NCBI GenBank assembly: GCA_905221605.1
Contig: CAJNDS010000313.1
Location: 478,478-542,477, forward strand
Origin: Symbiodinium natans
Taxonomy: Eukaryota; Sar; Dinophyceae; Suessiales; Symbiodiniaceae
Direction of reading: 5' to 3'
DNA: 64,000 nucleotides
Below, piece after piece: positions 20,542 through 34,200 of this stretch. Below the pieces are notes generated by a model. That model was not told the DNA's origin, made no database searches, and saw nothing but the letters and a program-made list of their open reading frames with translations. The position numbers and the translations under genes were made by a program. Position 1 is the stretch's first letter, and each line of letters starts with the position of its first letter.

Positions 20542-23500
20542 GGTGGGTGGGTGGGTGGGTGGGTGGGTGTGTGTGAGTGTGTGTCTTTGTTTTTGTGCCT
20601 GTTTCTGTGGTGCTTGTTATGTATGAATGTCCTGTTCAGGACTAATGGCAACTGAGGAGTGCAGCCAAGCATGCGGCGCTCTTGAAATGCATGTCCTGAG
20701 CTGGTTGACAACCAGCCCACGTCGGCTGGAGCTTTGTGCTGCCATCAAGGATTTCCAAGGAATTGTGGATGCAGCGCCACAAAACCCGGCGAACCTGGCA
20801 CATATAGGTCAGGGAAGGTTACGCAGACTGTTGCCTTTAGCTAACATAGTGACCTCATTGAAGGGGATGCTTGTCCAGAAACTCTTGCCACACATGCGCG
20901 CAGCGGTAAGGAAGGTTATCCCTGTTGTCTCGCCTTTTTTGGGTGGCATCAGCGATGTTCCTGCTGCAAAGCACAGTAAGCATGAATGCTTCTCTCTGAA
21001 GGTGGCGACACTCAACCCTGGGCGCACAGGGTTTCTTGCCTTGGCCACCGAAGAAATCATGTGGTGGAGGGTTTGGCATGTCACGTCTGCGTTGATAAGT
21101 AGGGACATTCAGATTTGTGTGTTACCTGGTGCACGGTGGCCGCCAGGAGCTTCGCTGCCTCCGGGCCTACCTTTTATCTGGTTAGGTACGCAAACCTCAA
21201 GCTGGAGAGCTGTGGGTATGCTCGTATCTACTGAAATTGTCAGTCAGGTTCAGGTTATCGATGACCTGGGCTCTGATGTTATCCTGTGGGTCTGGGTTGG
21301 GAACAAGGAAAGGGGTGCCCTGTCGCAAATCATTATTGGCGGCATTTACCCGCGACCCGGGGGTGATGTTGAGACCTGGACTCAAATCTTAACCGAATTT
21401 GCTGTCCTGAAATCGAGGTTTCCTGGCGCTAAAATCTTCATAGTTGGTGATGCGAATCTTCACTTGAGTTATCTAGTCCAGCATGAGGGCCGCCGTTGCT
21501 CGTGCTTGCACTGCGCACAGAAGCGCAATGATGCCAAAATTGAGGCTGATCTTCAACAAGCTGATGTCTTTGCTTTCAACCCTCCTGTCCCCACGCATTC
21601 TTCGGGAAGCATCATTGACCTGGTGTTGTCGGACGCTGGCAATCCTCTTAATGTGTTTGTGGATTCGGAGAGCATAGGTTTGTCGGATCACAAACTAGTC
21701 TGGGCTGACTGTTCTGTGCAACTCCAGTTTTCCTTCACGTGCTCGGTAGGAAGGGTCCTCTGGGCCAAGCCAAGCCTGTGGGAAGATGCTTTCACTCAAG
21801 CCTTGCCGGTGCTTCAAGTGCTTCGCCGGGCTACGGAAGAGGCGACTGAAGAAATCCTAGAGGCTCGCTCACTGCAAGTCAAAAGGAGAAGAGCAATTGT
21901 TGATGCGGCGGCTTGGGCCAGGGACGCCGTTGTTTGCTTACTGGGCCACAGCTCTGAACTCACTTCTGCTAGAGTAGCGAGTAGGGGACAAGTCGACCGC
22001 GGAAGCCCTGTGTGGCCGAAGTCTGTCCCGAGGCCTGAAGAGTTTGATGATTACGAGGCCTATAAGTTGGCAATGGCTGATTTCAATGCAGGCATCCGAG
22101 AAGGTGTCTACAACAAATTTGCCGCTCTGAGAAGCTGTGATCCCAATGAAGCCAAAAGGTTCTTGTCGACATGCTTTAAAGGAAAACAAAATTTCCAGGT
22201 GGCCCTCACAGATGAAGAAACGGGTCAGCTGCTGTCAACACAGCAGGCCCTGCAGGCGCTAGTTGAAGATTTGGAGGCCCGTGCAGATGTGCATGATGAG
22301 CAAGTTTCGGCCGAGTCCTGTTGGGTTAGTGAGGCGGTTCAGGGTGTTAGAAGGGCTAAGGCCCCTGCTAGTGGACTGCCTGGCCTGCCGCCGCTACCGC
22401 AATTGACGACGGCAAGCAATCCCAATCTTTACTCTTCGGCTGAATTTGAGCAAGCTGTGTCGTCGATACAAGTGCGCAAGCAATGTATTCATGGCCCGCT
22501 GGCGGCAATCAAAGCTAACGTGCCTGAGGCTAGGGAACTCACTTTGGCTCTTGTGAACTTGGCTAGAGCTGCTGAGGTCACGGCCACTAGCTGGTGCTTC
22601 AGACGCATCACCCCGCTCCGTAAACAAGGGCCGAGAGTCGTCAGGAAGTTAAAATGCCTTCGTCCCATCAGCCTCACAACGGACATGGCATCAGTGCAGG
22701 ACGCCTTGTGGCTTGCCAGGTGTAAGCAACAACTTGAGACCTACACCGGTCATCGCCAAGTGGGCGGTAAACTAGACACCATCTTGGTGATCCTGGCTGT
22801 CATGCTGCATGTCCAGATCCATCACTACCAAGGACTTGATACTTTTTTGTTATTCTCGGACATCCAGCATGCATTTGACACGGCAAGTCATGATGGCATG
22901 CTCCTTGCTGCTTTCTTGTCCGGGGTGGTTGAGGTCGAGTGGAGGCTTGTAGACGATTTCCTCAAAATGGACTCAGCTTCCATTATGTTGGGAGGGGTCC
23001 TTTCTCGAGCTCTGTCCTTGGGTGCAGGTATCCCGCAGGGTAAAAAGTTTAGTGTGCACGTTTTTTCTGCCTTGCTAAAACATTTCGGCGATATTTTATT
23101 AAGCGAGTGTGCGCCAGCCAACACGGTGTTGCCTCCCTTTGCAGCAGATGCCATTTCGGGGCTGTGGGCGTCTTTGACCCCTGCACCTTCGTGCATGCGC
23201 CAGCTCCGGCTAGGTGAGCAACCTAGTTTGCAGCAAATGGCAGCTGCAATTCGCCAGGCCCCTTCAATCACTGAAGCACGAAGAGTGGCAATACATTTGC
23301 TGGCTGGCATCCAGGAACGGCAGAAACGTGCACAGTGTGTTGAGCTACTTGGTGCTCTGCCGTTGGGCCCCCTCTTGTTCGTGGATGATGTGGTAACATC
23401 TTTTGCGACAGATGCAGACATCAAGCATGCAGTTACTTATGGGCTTCCGTCCTATGCACGCTTTGCCAAGGCGCAGTTCAACTTGGGTCCCACCAAAACG

Positions 23501-26500
23501 GCAGTCATGAGCTGCATGGATGCTGCCAAATCCTGCCTCGTTCATATGTCATGTGATTCTTACAAGCTGTTGGGGGTCTTGGTTGATAGTCAATTCTCTT
23601 TTTCTGCCCGCTCAAAGCAAATTATTCAAATTGGAAAGGCCATGTTTGATGAGCTCTCCCATCTCATTACAGAGTTGGGCTTGCCACCGCCGGTGCACGC
23701 AGCTGCTATAGTCGAGCGTGTGGAGCCGGTAGTTCTGTACGCTGCTGAGCTGCTGGCTATGACGCCTGAGGTGTTGCCTAAACTGGACCTTTTACAAGGT
23801 GAATGGGCCAAGGGAGTTCTTGCTGGTCGTGCTGGGTCTGTTCTTCGGGGTTCTTTGGCTGTTGCTCTTTTGGGTTGGCAGTTGCGTTTGTCCTCTAAAG
23901 CCTTGCTGCGTATGTTTTTGTGCCTAGCAATAATCCAGCTCTTGCCTGTGGACCACCCAGCTGCATTGATGCTGGCGGTGGCCAAATCTTTGCCATCAGA
24001 CACCTGGTGGCATGCAGTTGAGTCGCTCAGGCATCAGCTGAGGGAAGATAGCGCTGCAGGAACATTCCCGGATATCCTTGCCGCAAACCTTTGCACGCAG
24101 GAAATGCTAGTGAGAGCAAAACAGGACAGTGCTGTTCGAAAAAATTTGCTCTTACTTTACAAGACGCGAATCCTTCTGCCAATCCTGTGTGCCAGAGATG
24201 AGGCAGAGTTTCAGAAAGCTGCTTCTAAGCATCTAGTAGGGATGGGTCTGGCCTTCGCAGACTTGGGCTGCGTGAGAAGACAGTGTGACTGGTCTCACTT
24301 GCTGCCCATCTTGAAAAGCTCTGAATGGAAATTAGCGAGGCTGTGGGCATTTGCGAGGCTGACTGGTATGTGGCCATTGAGTTTACTGTCAGAGCTGCCG
24401 CCAGAAGCAGAACTTGACAAGTGCCCTTTCTGTGACAGATGCAGTGTCTGGATTCGGCATGCTCTGTGTGAATGCCCGGGGACAGCAGACTTGTTTGTGG
24501 CATCGGGGCTTGCGCTTCACACCAGCAGAGGTGTAGAGGCTAACCTCCTGATGCAAATGCTTTTTCATTCAGCCACAGAGGATGCCATAGATGCGGCTAG
24601 GATCCGATATGTAGGACGTGCCTTGGCTGGAAGCATTGAGGCGTATGTGCGCCAAAAAAACTGGTGCGTTGCAACGACCTGCTCACAAGTTAGAGGTATC
24701 GCGCAACCCACCCCTGCCCCCTCTCCTCAACTTCGCAGTTAGGGGAGCGGGCTTGAGAGTGATGCAAGATGCAAGATGCAAGAAACACGAGCAGTTCTCT
24801 TTCTTATGGTTCTTTGTTGGGGTTGTGAACAACCGTTAGCACAGGGAGTAGGCAATTATTCCCTGTTTTTAGGGTATAGGGTCCCTGATGAGCTCCTGTA
24901 AACCAAAAAGGGCACTATTTTTATTCCTAGGCTACTCTTGGGTCTAGACCATTTCGGGGTAGTTGAGGCTTGTAAAGCCATTTCATGCAAGTCCTTCCTT
25001 GACGTCGGTGTTGATGATTTTCGTTCAGGGCTTTGCATCCAGGCCCGAACCTGGACCGGGGGGCGGAAGGGGGTGGGGGAAACCCTAAACCCCAAGCCCT
25101 AAACCCTAAACCCTAAACCCTAAACCCTAAACCCTGGGAGGGGGGGGGGGGGTGTGCGGGGGTTCCTATTCATAACTGAAGAGCACATCTCTGGCCAAGC
25201 TCGCCCCGCTCGGGCTCAACAACGCCCGAACCCAAGGGTCGAGGGGTTCAGGGAAAAAGAAAAACTCTAAACCCTAAACCTTGAACCCTAAACCCTAAAC
25301 CCTAAACCCCAAACCCCAAACCCTAAACCCTGCGCAGAGCTCTTGGAAAGAAACTTACGCCCTAAAGGGAACCTAAGCCTTAAAATCCCTTGGAAGGAAC
25401 CCTACACCCTAAAAGGGCCCGCGCTCTCAAGCCTTGCAGCCCTTAGCCCTACGAGAAGGCACCAGCGCTATGAGCTTCTAGTGTACACTATATGCATATA
25501 TCCACGCTTTTGTGCATAGGGCAGGTGTGGTGAAGCGTCATGTTTCAGGAACCCATCCGCTGCTGCTGACTTGGCCCGAGCCAAACTGGAGGAGGCACCT
25601 CCGCAGGTGTCTCCTGCGTCGGCAGCCCGAACTTTCTTTCTCCGCAGGTGTCTCCTGCGTCGAACTTCCTTTTGGGGTGTCCCCCCTACCTTCTTCCTGT
25701 GCAGGTGTCTCCTGCGTCGAACTCTTTCTTTAGGGGCTACGCTTCGCCATGGCGATAGAGGCTGCAGATGCTGTGCAGCGCTGGTGCCTGGACCAGGGTA
25801 TCGCCAACAGGGACGACTTGGCCTTTTTCTTTTTGAGTTACGAAGAAGCCTTGGCCGAGGCCGGCCGAGCGGTCGCAGATGCGTTCCGCCAAGCACGGAG
25901 AGAAGGCGAGAGTGGTCTTGCCGGATTGATCATGGACATCGCAAGCCGGGAGGGTGGTGACTGCGACCGCACCCGTGCCCCTGATCCTATGCCAGCACCA
26001 CTTGCGAAGCGAGCCAAAACAGCCGGTCGGGCTGGGCCTGTTCGGTCAGCTGAGGTTAAGCATAGCGCAGAGGCGTCTTCACTCACTTTCCAGGTCTACC
26101 ACATGCTGATGGCTGTTGGGAAATATAGGCCGGTCGGGCCTGCTGCAACGCCCTTGGAAAGGGCCAACTTGCAAAGAATGGCGGATGACATCTGCCAGCA
26201 AAGTGAATATGCCACCATGAAGAAGGGCTTGGACACCTTCAAAGACTAGAGTTGAACGATTGGTGTTCAAGATCAGCTATGTCGATGACTACTGTTGGAC
26301 CTCATGACCTTGCTAGGTGGTTGGTGGGGCATAAATCCCCGGCGCGGGCCATGACTTCTATGCTTTGGTTAAACAAGCACCTCTTCTTAAACCTCGACTT
26401 GACTCTTTGTCGGGTTGTGGCAAGTCGGCAAAAGCAGCGGCGCAAGCCAGCGCGGTCTGCTGGTGCTGGAGCCTACGGGGTTGGCCAGTGACAAGCTCAG

Positions 26501-28256
26501 GTTATCCAGCCTGGATTCCTGCTTGAGGCTTCTTCCCACCTGGACAACGACCCCGACTCTGTTTTGTGGACTGTCTGCTTTGCCATCTGGTGTGTGGCCC
26601 TGGGAGTGGTCCGCTATGCCCATCTCCGCCGCTCCATTTTGGTCCGAGTGGATGGCTACAGTCTCACCTTCTTTTGCAGCAAGGGCAAACAGCGCAGACA
26701 GCTTCTACTGGACCGTTCCCGACTACTCCGTCATGAGCGCGGACTTGGGTCAGCTGTGCCGGAGTCGCCGGTACCCTGGCATCTGCTCAGTCGGTGGCTC
26801 CGACTGGAATATTGGTGCCTTTGTGGAAAGGGCTAGGCATGCCCTACGGGGAGTGCTCGATGACCCCTCCAAACTGTCCTCCTACTCGTCCCGGAGGCTG
26901 GGGCCAACTTTCGCTGGCTTGGCGGGCTTCTGGCCCTCGGCAATTGGGCCAATCGGAAGGAGGGTAATCCAACCCCTTGCCAACCCCCACATCTATGATG
27001 CGAGCAAGCTCCGCCAGACGTCCATCATGAAATTGGCCCTCCGTGACTTGGTCTGCCAAGCAGGTGCCAAGCCGTGGTGCGTTGGACCCAGCGGAGATGA
27101 AGGACGTGTGGGCAGACTCTTGGCGCCAGTATAGTGGAAAGGTGGCCTCACAGAGAACTGTGTGATTTGGCAGAACACGGATTGTGGACGAGTTCCACGC
27201 TTCGCGGGTGAAAGGAGTCATGAAGTGGGGTCGCAATTTGGTTGCCCGACTTCGTCGGCGAAGACAAGCCGAACAAGTGCAGGTCCCGCTTGTCAAAGCT
27301 GCTTGTCGGCGGGGTCTCCGCCTCCGAAGGCTCGGCCGGTCTTGCGGCCTATAAGTCGCTGGCTGCGGCTCGGGCGGTGCCTCCGCCGGGATGGGAGCCG
27401 TCTTCCAGCTTCAGAGGCCTTTCGCCAGATGTACCCTCTCCAGCTTCCTCGAGCAAGGCTGCCCCTGCTCTTCCACCTGGTCCTCACATGCCCTTGCTGG
27501 TCGCAGAGCAAGCTGCAGACGCACTCCAAGGAGGTCCTCAGCAACGTCCTTGCTTCCGCCCGGAGCGCAGTCTGGAGGCTTGGGTTGGTCAGCGCTCCCG
27601 CACCCATCCTGCCAGGGGAAAGGGTTGGAGCCTCCAACCCTGGTGTACGAGCAGGTGTATGTGGGTGGGGTCGCCGCCGCCCAGCAGCAAGCGCGCGAGC
27701 TCGACGCTTGTTGTTTGTTGTTTCCCTGCTACTATGCGACAACGAGGAGGCTTCGACATCCGCGGGCTGGTATCGTGGACTTCCTTGTCGCAGAGAACTC
27801 CAGGCTGGACGTCACAGGGCTCCTACGACCTGGTCTTTCTTGGCGGCCATGCTCTGGGACAAAAGCCTGGAATGGACAGCGCCGTGCACCAGGGAAGTCC
27901 GGTACATAGAAGTCGCAGAGGCTTTGGAGAGGGACACCTAGTTGGAGACTCCAGACTCCAAACTGCAGACTGCGCCGGAAAGAAGAAGAAAAGAAAGAGC
28001 GAGTGGGTCTTGGAACATACATATATATATATATGTGTGTTTTATTTATTTATGTATTTCTCGTACAGTTATAGAAAACCATATTCGTTTGTGTATTTCA
28101 GTTATATATACACAGAAATTTGATATATTTATTTACGCATATACATATCTATTGCAATAAGACAAAGGGTCTTGAACCCCAAAGAAACGACATTCAAGCC
28201 CCTACACCCCTTTGCGTCAGCCCCTATAGCCCAAACCCCCATGTCGAAACCCCCCC

Positions 28257-28296
<40 letters not shown>

Positions 28297-31200
28297 CCCC
28301 AAAACCCCTAAACCCGAAAACCCCCCTAAAAGCCGTGAAGCCGCTTACAGCATCCTCTACAGCGCCAGAACGGCCCGACTGAGAAAAGCCTGAAGGACCC
28401 CTAAGCTCTCAAACCTTTACCCCCCGGAAAGCCCAATCAGAATCCTTCGAGGCCCCGAGCTGCAAATCCCAAAAATGCCCAAATTCCTTCAGGCCTTAAG
28501 ACCCTAAAACCCCAAAATCCCATAAAAGGCTCTAAACCCCGACTGCCGAAAACCGTAGACCCCAGAAAAAACAAAAAAAAACCCTGCCAAAGCCCGAAAA
28601 CCGTGACCACAAAAAAGCTTTAGGAGTTTAGGGTTTTTTAGGTTTTTAGGGTTTTTAGGGCTTTTAGGGCTTTTAGGTTTTTAGGGTTTTTAGGGCTTTT
28701 AGGGGTTTTAGGGCTTTTAGGGTTTTTCGGGCTTTTAAGGCTTTTAGGGTTTTTGTTTGGCCCTTTCCAAAGGCGAAGCCACAGCCCCGATCTTGCTCCG
28801 CAACTTCAGCTCAGCAGCTTGATTGGATGTGCAAGCTTTAGGTGTTTTTAGGGTTTTTAGGGTGTTTTTGGGGTTTTTATGGTTTTTTGTGGGTTTTTAG
28901 GGTTTTTAGGGTTTTTCGGGTTTTTGGGGTTTTTCGGGTTTTTCGGGTTTTTCGGGTTTTTCGGGTTTGGGGTTTTAGTTTTTGAGTTTTTTTTGGCTTT
29001 GGGGGGATTTTAGGGGTTAGGGTTTCGGCTTTGTGTTTGGATTGCTTGTGTTTTCTTGCTCAGGTTTTGGGGTTCCGGGTTGAGGGCGAAACACCCTAAA
29101 CCCTAAACCCTAAACCCCAAACCCCAAACCCCAAACCCCAAACCCCAAACCCCAAACCCCAATCCCTGCTTGCCCCCTTAAGCCACGACTGATGAAGGAG
29201 CCGATCCTCATCCAACAGGCGAGCAGCGACATGTCGGATGAGGAGAAGCGCGTGTGATGAAAGGTTTGGGGTTTAGGGTTTAGGGTCAAGGGTTTAGGGT
29301 AATAATATTTCCCCGTCCCTTTGTGCTTATACTACAATAACCCCTAAAGCCCTATTCGGATTCTTAAGGGCCCTGTAGTAGCCACTTCATGATTACAGTA
29401 GCGACTTCAGCTTTCACGGTTTAGGGTTTAGGGATTGGGGCCATTTCAAGGCGGGGAGTGAATGTGGATTTGCAGAGTCTAGTTGGCCTGAGCTTTGATG
29501 AAGGAGACAATGCCCCACATGTTTCTGGCTGCGAGGAACACTTGAACACCTCAAACCCCCAAACCCACAACCCCCCACAACCCCAAACTCTAAACTTAAA
29601 CCTCAGTACCCTACATCCCTAAACCCTAGTTAAACCCTAAACCCTAAACCCTAAACCCTTTACCTGGGAAGGACGCAGACGAGAATGGGCGCCCACCAGC
29701 GGGGCGTTTCAGGCCGCAGCGGGGTGTTTCTGATGAGTGGAGGGCCATGGGTTGAAGGGTTTCGGAGTTTTGGGGCTTTAGAGGGTTTAGGGTTTAGGGT
29801 TTAGGGGTTTTGCTGTTGTAGGGTTGTAGGGGTTCAGGGACTACGGTTTCAGGCCTGAAGTTTTAGGGATTCAGGGGTTTTGTATGCTTGAAGGGTCTCG
29901 GGGCTTATAGGGACCCTCAGACGTCTATCTACGGGTTTAAGGCCCACGGGGTTCTACTGGATTCAGGGATAGGGTCTTACATAAGCGTTTCGGGGCTTCG
30001 GGGTTTCTAAGGGAGGTGCATGGTCCCTCAGCGTGGGCCCCTGATCTCCTTCTAAAGGGTTCTGAAGTATGGAAGTATCGGGCTCTGGGGTTTAGAGGGC
30101 TTAGACGGGGTAAGAGGGGGTCCCCCTTAAGGGCCCATATCAAGCGACCATGAACCGACCCTAAGAGGGTCTAAGGCCGCCCCCCCCCCCCCATTCCCAA
30201 ACCCCGAACCTTTGACCCCAAACTCGAACCCTAAGCCCGAAATCCAATACTCGAAGCCCTAAAGCCTAAACCCTAAACCCTAAGCCCCAAAGGCTTGAAA
30301 CCCTCAACCCTAGCCCTAAACCCTAAACCCTAGCCCTAAACCCTAAACCCTAAACCCTAAACCCTAGCCCTAAACCCCAAAGCCCTAATCCTCCAAAGTC
30401 TTAGACCTTAGAGGCGCTGGCTGGCGCTAGCGGGCGATCGACTCTACGGAGGCACCCGGGTTAGGTTCAGGGTTTAGGGTTTAGGGTTTAGGGTTTAGGG
30501 TTTAGGGTTTAGGGTCTAGAGTGTAGGGTTTAGGGTTTAGGGTTTAGGGTTTAAGGGTCGGAATGCTTACTGATAATAATTCCTTGTGGCCCCTGCATAG
30601 TTAGACGAAAATGACCCCCAACCCCCTACTTTGTTTATGAAGGCCCTGTCTTCGGCTACGTCTCTTCTTCTTTTTTGGGGGGAAAGGGGGGGGGGGAGGT
30701 TTTTTTTTTTAGGGCTTAGATGGGGTAGGGTTTCTGAGGGTTTAGGGTTTAACTGTGGGGTTCAGTGTCTTTAGGGTTTATGGCGTTTGGGGTTTATAGC
30801 GCATATTGTGGTTATATAGTGGCTTCTCATTTGGTCTCAATAGATTCTTTAGGATTTGCAGGGTTTATACCCTAAACCCAAGATATTCCGAGGCAAGCTG
30901 AGAGTCCGCACCCAGAACAACACACCGCAGAACCCTACGTGGGACCCATTTAGGGTTTAGGGTTTAGGGTTCAGGGTACAGTTTATGAGTAACTACCCCT
31001 CAATTAAATCAGCAGGTAAAACCACTAAACTGTAGGTGAAGAAAGAGAGTCCCAGGTAAACCCTAAAGCATCCCTAAGGCACATCACACCCTACGTTCAC
31101 AAGAGTCCACGGACTCTACAGGCGCCCCAGGAGGACGCTTCAGCAAGCCCTTTGGAACCCCTAAGCCCCACCACCTGGGATTATCAAACCCTAAACCCTA

Positions 31201-34200
31201 AACCCTAAACCCTAAACCCTAAACCCTAAACTTTAGGCCCTAAACCCAAACCCTAAACCACTTTGGGTTTGGAGCGTTCGTGGTTAACGTTTTGGAGGGC
31301 AAGGCCTACGGCAGCCCAAATACTTTCAAGACCCGAAAGACGGACCCTTTATCCTTGCTACTCCGGCCCCGAAGCAAAATTCCGTAACCCGAGCCCGCAA
31401 TTACCCCTGTTGTGGGTTTAGTGTAGTACCCTACAAGGCCATAAACCCTTCTATAACCCTATAAGCCCTGAACACCTGGCGGAAAGCTACGGTCGGAAGC
31501 CCATCGGGAATTCATCTGATCAATTCGTCTTGGACATGTAAAGCATTTTTCGGGTTAGGTGTAGGAAATCCTAAACCCTAAACCCTAAACCCTTGTAGGA
31601 AACCCTGTATCCTCCCTGCGACTTCACTTCCCGGGATGGTTTTTGTCGTTGTTCTCAGGTTTCTGTGTTTTGAGTCCTTGGGAACCTTATAAACCCTAGT
31701 GACGAAATCATGAGTAGCACTGCAGGGTTCGGGGTTTAGGGTTTAGGGTTTAGGGTTTAGGGTTTAGGGTTTAGGGTTTAGGGTTTAGGGTTTAGGGAAG
31801 CTTCGGGAGTCGATTGTGGGCACTGAGGTTCGCAGCTTCTTCAGGCAGTGCCCTCTGACATCTTCATCTCCATCCCCGACTGAGCCCAAAACCCTAAACC
31901 CTAAACCCGAAACCCTAAACCCCAAACCCTAAACCCTAAACCCTAAACCCGAAACCCGAAACCCTAAACCCCAAACCCTAAACCCGAAACCCTAAACCCG
32001 AAACCCTAAACCCTAAACCCCAAACCCTAAACCCCAAACCCTAAACCCCAAACCCTAAACCCAAACCCTAAACCCTAAACCTTAAATTGCCCCACTCTTG
32101 CCGTCCCAAGCAGCAAGCAAAAGCCTGAGGCCTCCCAAGACCGAGCCCGCCTGTCGCTCCGGAGGCATTCCTCACCCAGAGGGTCCACTTGTAGTACTAT
32201 TATGGAATTAGGGTTTTAACCCTAAAAACCCTATTTAGTATGGTTTTTGCGTACCTAATTCCATAACAGTACTACAAGTGGACCCTCTGGGTCAGGTTTC
32301 GGGTTCTGGGGTTGCTCCTAAAGAAGCCCTCAAAAGCCCGGAGCTGAAGTTCCCGAAGCCGTAAACCCTAAACCCTAAACCCTAAACCCTAAACCCTAAA
32401 CCCTAAACCCTAAACCCTAAACCCTAAACCCTAAACCCTAAACCCCTAGGGATGACTTCAGGGCTGGAAGCAGTTGCCGGAGAATTATCTGAGGCGATTC
32501 GCGCGCCACTTGGCCTCCAGCCGTGCAAGACAGCATGCTTTCTGGGGTTTAGGGTTTAGGGTTTAGGGTTTAGGGTTTAGGGTTTAGAGCGTAGTTCTTC
32601 AAAGTATACCCATCACCATGTCGCCAACGGGTTTGATTTGCTAGATTTTGTTGCGTGCCTCACTTGTGGTTTGGAAGGGGGCTACGTGTCCTCTCCAATG
32701 AAGAGCGGCTGGTTGCTGGCCGACAGGAACGCGCTTCAGTTTGAGAGCATACTCATTGGCGGATCTCATTGCGGACATCTCATGCGAGCCACCACCTAGG
32801 ACCTGCGCAGGATTTTTGTCCGCAACCCTCCGGACGATCCCCTAAACCCTAAACCCTAAACCCTAAACCCTAAACCCTAAACCCTAAACCCTAAACCCTA
32901 AACCCTAAACCCTAAACCCTAAACCCTAAACCGGAGAGTGGTGGAGAGTGGTTGAGACTTAAGCTTGTCTGGCTGGCGGCCAGTGCCTGGACATGCTGTA
33001 TGCAGTACCAGCACATGCCTGAACCTTGGGCTTTGGTCCTTGTCAGCTGCTGCACATGAAGACGCCCGAAACCCTCAGACCATATTTAATGTAACAGTAC
33101 AACCCCTTGGCAAGCCGCGCACACCCTAGGCCAGAACGAGCCGCATCAAAGCTACAAACCATGTAAACTTCGTAAGTAAGCACTACAAAGCCCTTTGGCT
33201 CCTATATCAACCCCCAAACCCCGATGACTGCTGGCATAAACCCCTAAGCCCCTGAACCCGCTAAACCTCCACGCAGCTAAAGCCCCTACACCCCCTAGAC
33301 CCTAAACCCCCTAAACCGCCAAAGCCCTACACCCCCTTAAACAGCCCTGCACCCCTAAACCGTAAAGCCTGAACCCTGAACCCTAAACCCTAAATCCTAA
33401 ACCCTAAGCCCCCAATAAACCCTAATTTTCAGACGCTAAACCCTGAACCCTGAACCCTAAACCCCCAAGAACCCTAAACCCTAAACCCTAAGCCCCCCTA
33501 AACTCCAAATTCCCAGACCCCTCTCGCCAGGCCCCGGCGCCCCGCAGCGCCGCGAGACTCCTTTTGGAGCCTCAGGCGAAGCGGCCCTGGGTGCCTCGGC
33601 AGCGGTTTAGGGGTTTAGGGGGTTTAGGGGGTTTAGGGGGTTTAGGGGGTTTAGGGGGTTTAGGGGGTTTAGGGGGTTTAGGGGGTTTAGGGGGTTTAGG
33701 GGGTTCAGGGGGTTCAGGGGGTTTAGGGGGTTTAGGGGGTTTAGGGGGTTTAGGGGGTTTAGGGGGGTTAGGGGGGTTTTAGGGGGAGGTTACGTAGGGG
33801 GTTTAGGGGGTTTAGGGGGTTTAGGGGGTTTAGGGGGCTTAGGGGGTTTAGGGGGTTTAGGGGGTTTTAGGGGTTTAGGGGGTTTAGGGGTTTTAGGGGG
33901 TTTAGGGCGTTTAAAGGTTTAGGGGTTTAGGGGGTGGGGGTTAGGGGGTTTAGGGGGTTTAGGGGGTTTAGGGGGTTTAGGGGGGGGGTTTTAGGGGGTT
34001 TAGGGGGTTTAGGGGGTTTAGGGGGTTTAGGGGGTGTAGGGGGTTTAGAGGGGGTTTAGGGGGTTTAGGGGGTTAGGGGGTTTAGGGGTTTGGGGGTTTT
34101 TTGGGGGTTTTGGGGGTTTTGGGGGTTTTGGGGGTTTTGGGGGTTTTGGGGGTTTAGGGGGTTTAGGGGGTTTAGGGGGTTTAGGGGGTTTAGGGCAGTT

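Larger units (their letters stand above)
18200..24790 (+). mobile_element. Non-LTR retrotransposon (LINE), nearly intact
   Basis: Two sense ORFs, a CT-rich tract (18379-18470) ahead of ORF1 and a 3-prime region with three GATGCAA units at 24761-24781. The endonuclease type (apurinic-like), single RT and CCHC tail place it among ORF1/ORF2 LINEs. It interrupts the telomere-repeat landscape in the same direction as the candidate host exons. Exact ends are not fixed, since no target duplication was found by eye. Confidence 0.85.
25500..27950 (+). mobile_element. Decayed tyrosine-recombinase element
   Basis: A 2.4 kb GC-rich, telomere-free block. It carries an N-terminal ORF (25749) and, after frame breaks, pieces of a tyrosine recombinase (26560-26940), with overlapping open frames to 27941. 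Recombinase-bearing retroelements and Crypton-like elements are frequent in dinoflagellates. No reverse transcriptase was identified, so the class is uncertain. Confidence 0.6.

Noticed and set aside
19806-20720. 304-codon minus-strand frame rich in His and Thr, and three Cys/Val-rich + frames
   Set aside because: They are translations of the GT/CA microsatellite in the LINE spacer; three + frames and one minus frame are open at once, purely from composition.
22888-23424. 178-codon minus-strand frame inside LINE ORF2
   Set aside because: Shadow frame; the + strand here carries the RT motifs.
27162-28123. Two overlapping + frames of 259 and 293 codons
   Set aside because: They overlap in different frames with a minus frame also open, in a GC-rich decayed element; neither shows a domain, so they are covered only by the mobile-element entry.
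33564-33782. Gly-Leu-Gly repeat protein
   Set aside because: Only its first 15 codons are non-repetitive; the rest is the TTTAGGGGG array read in frame.
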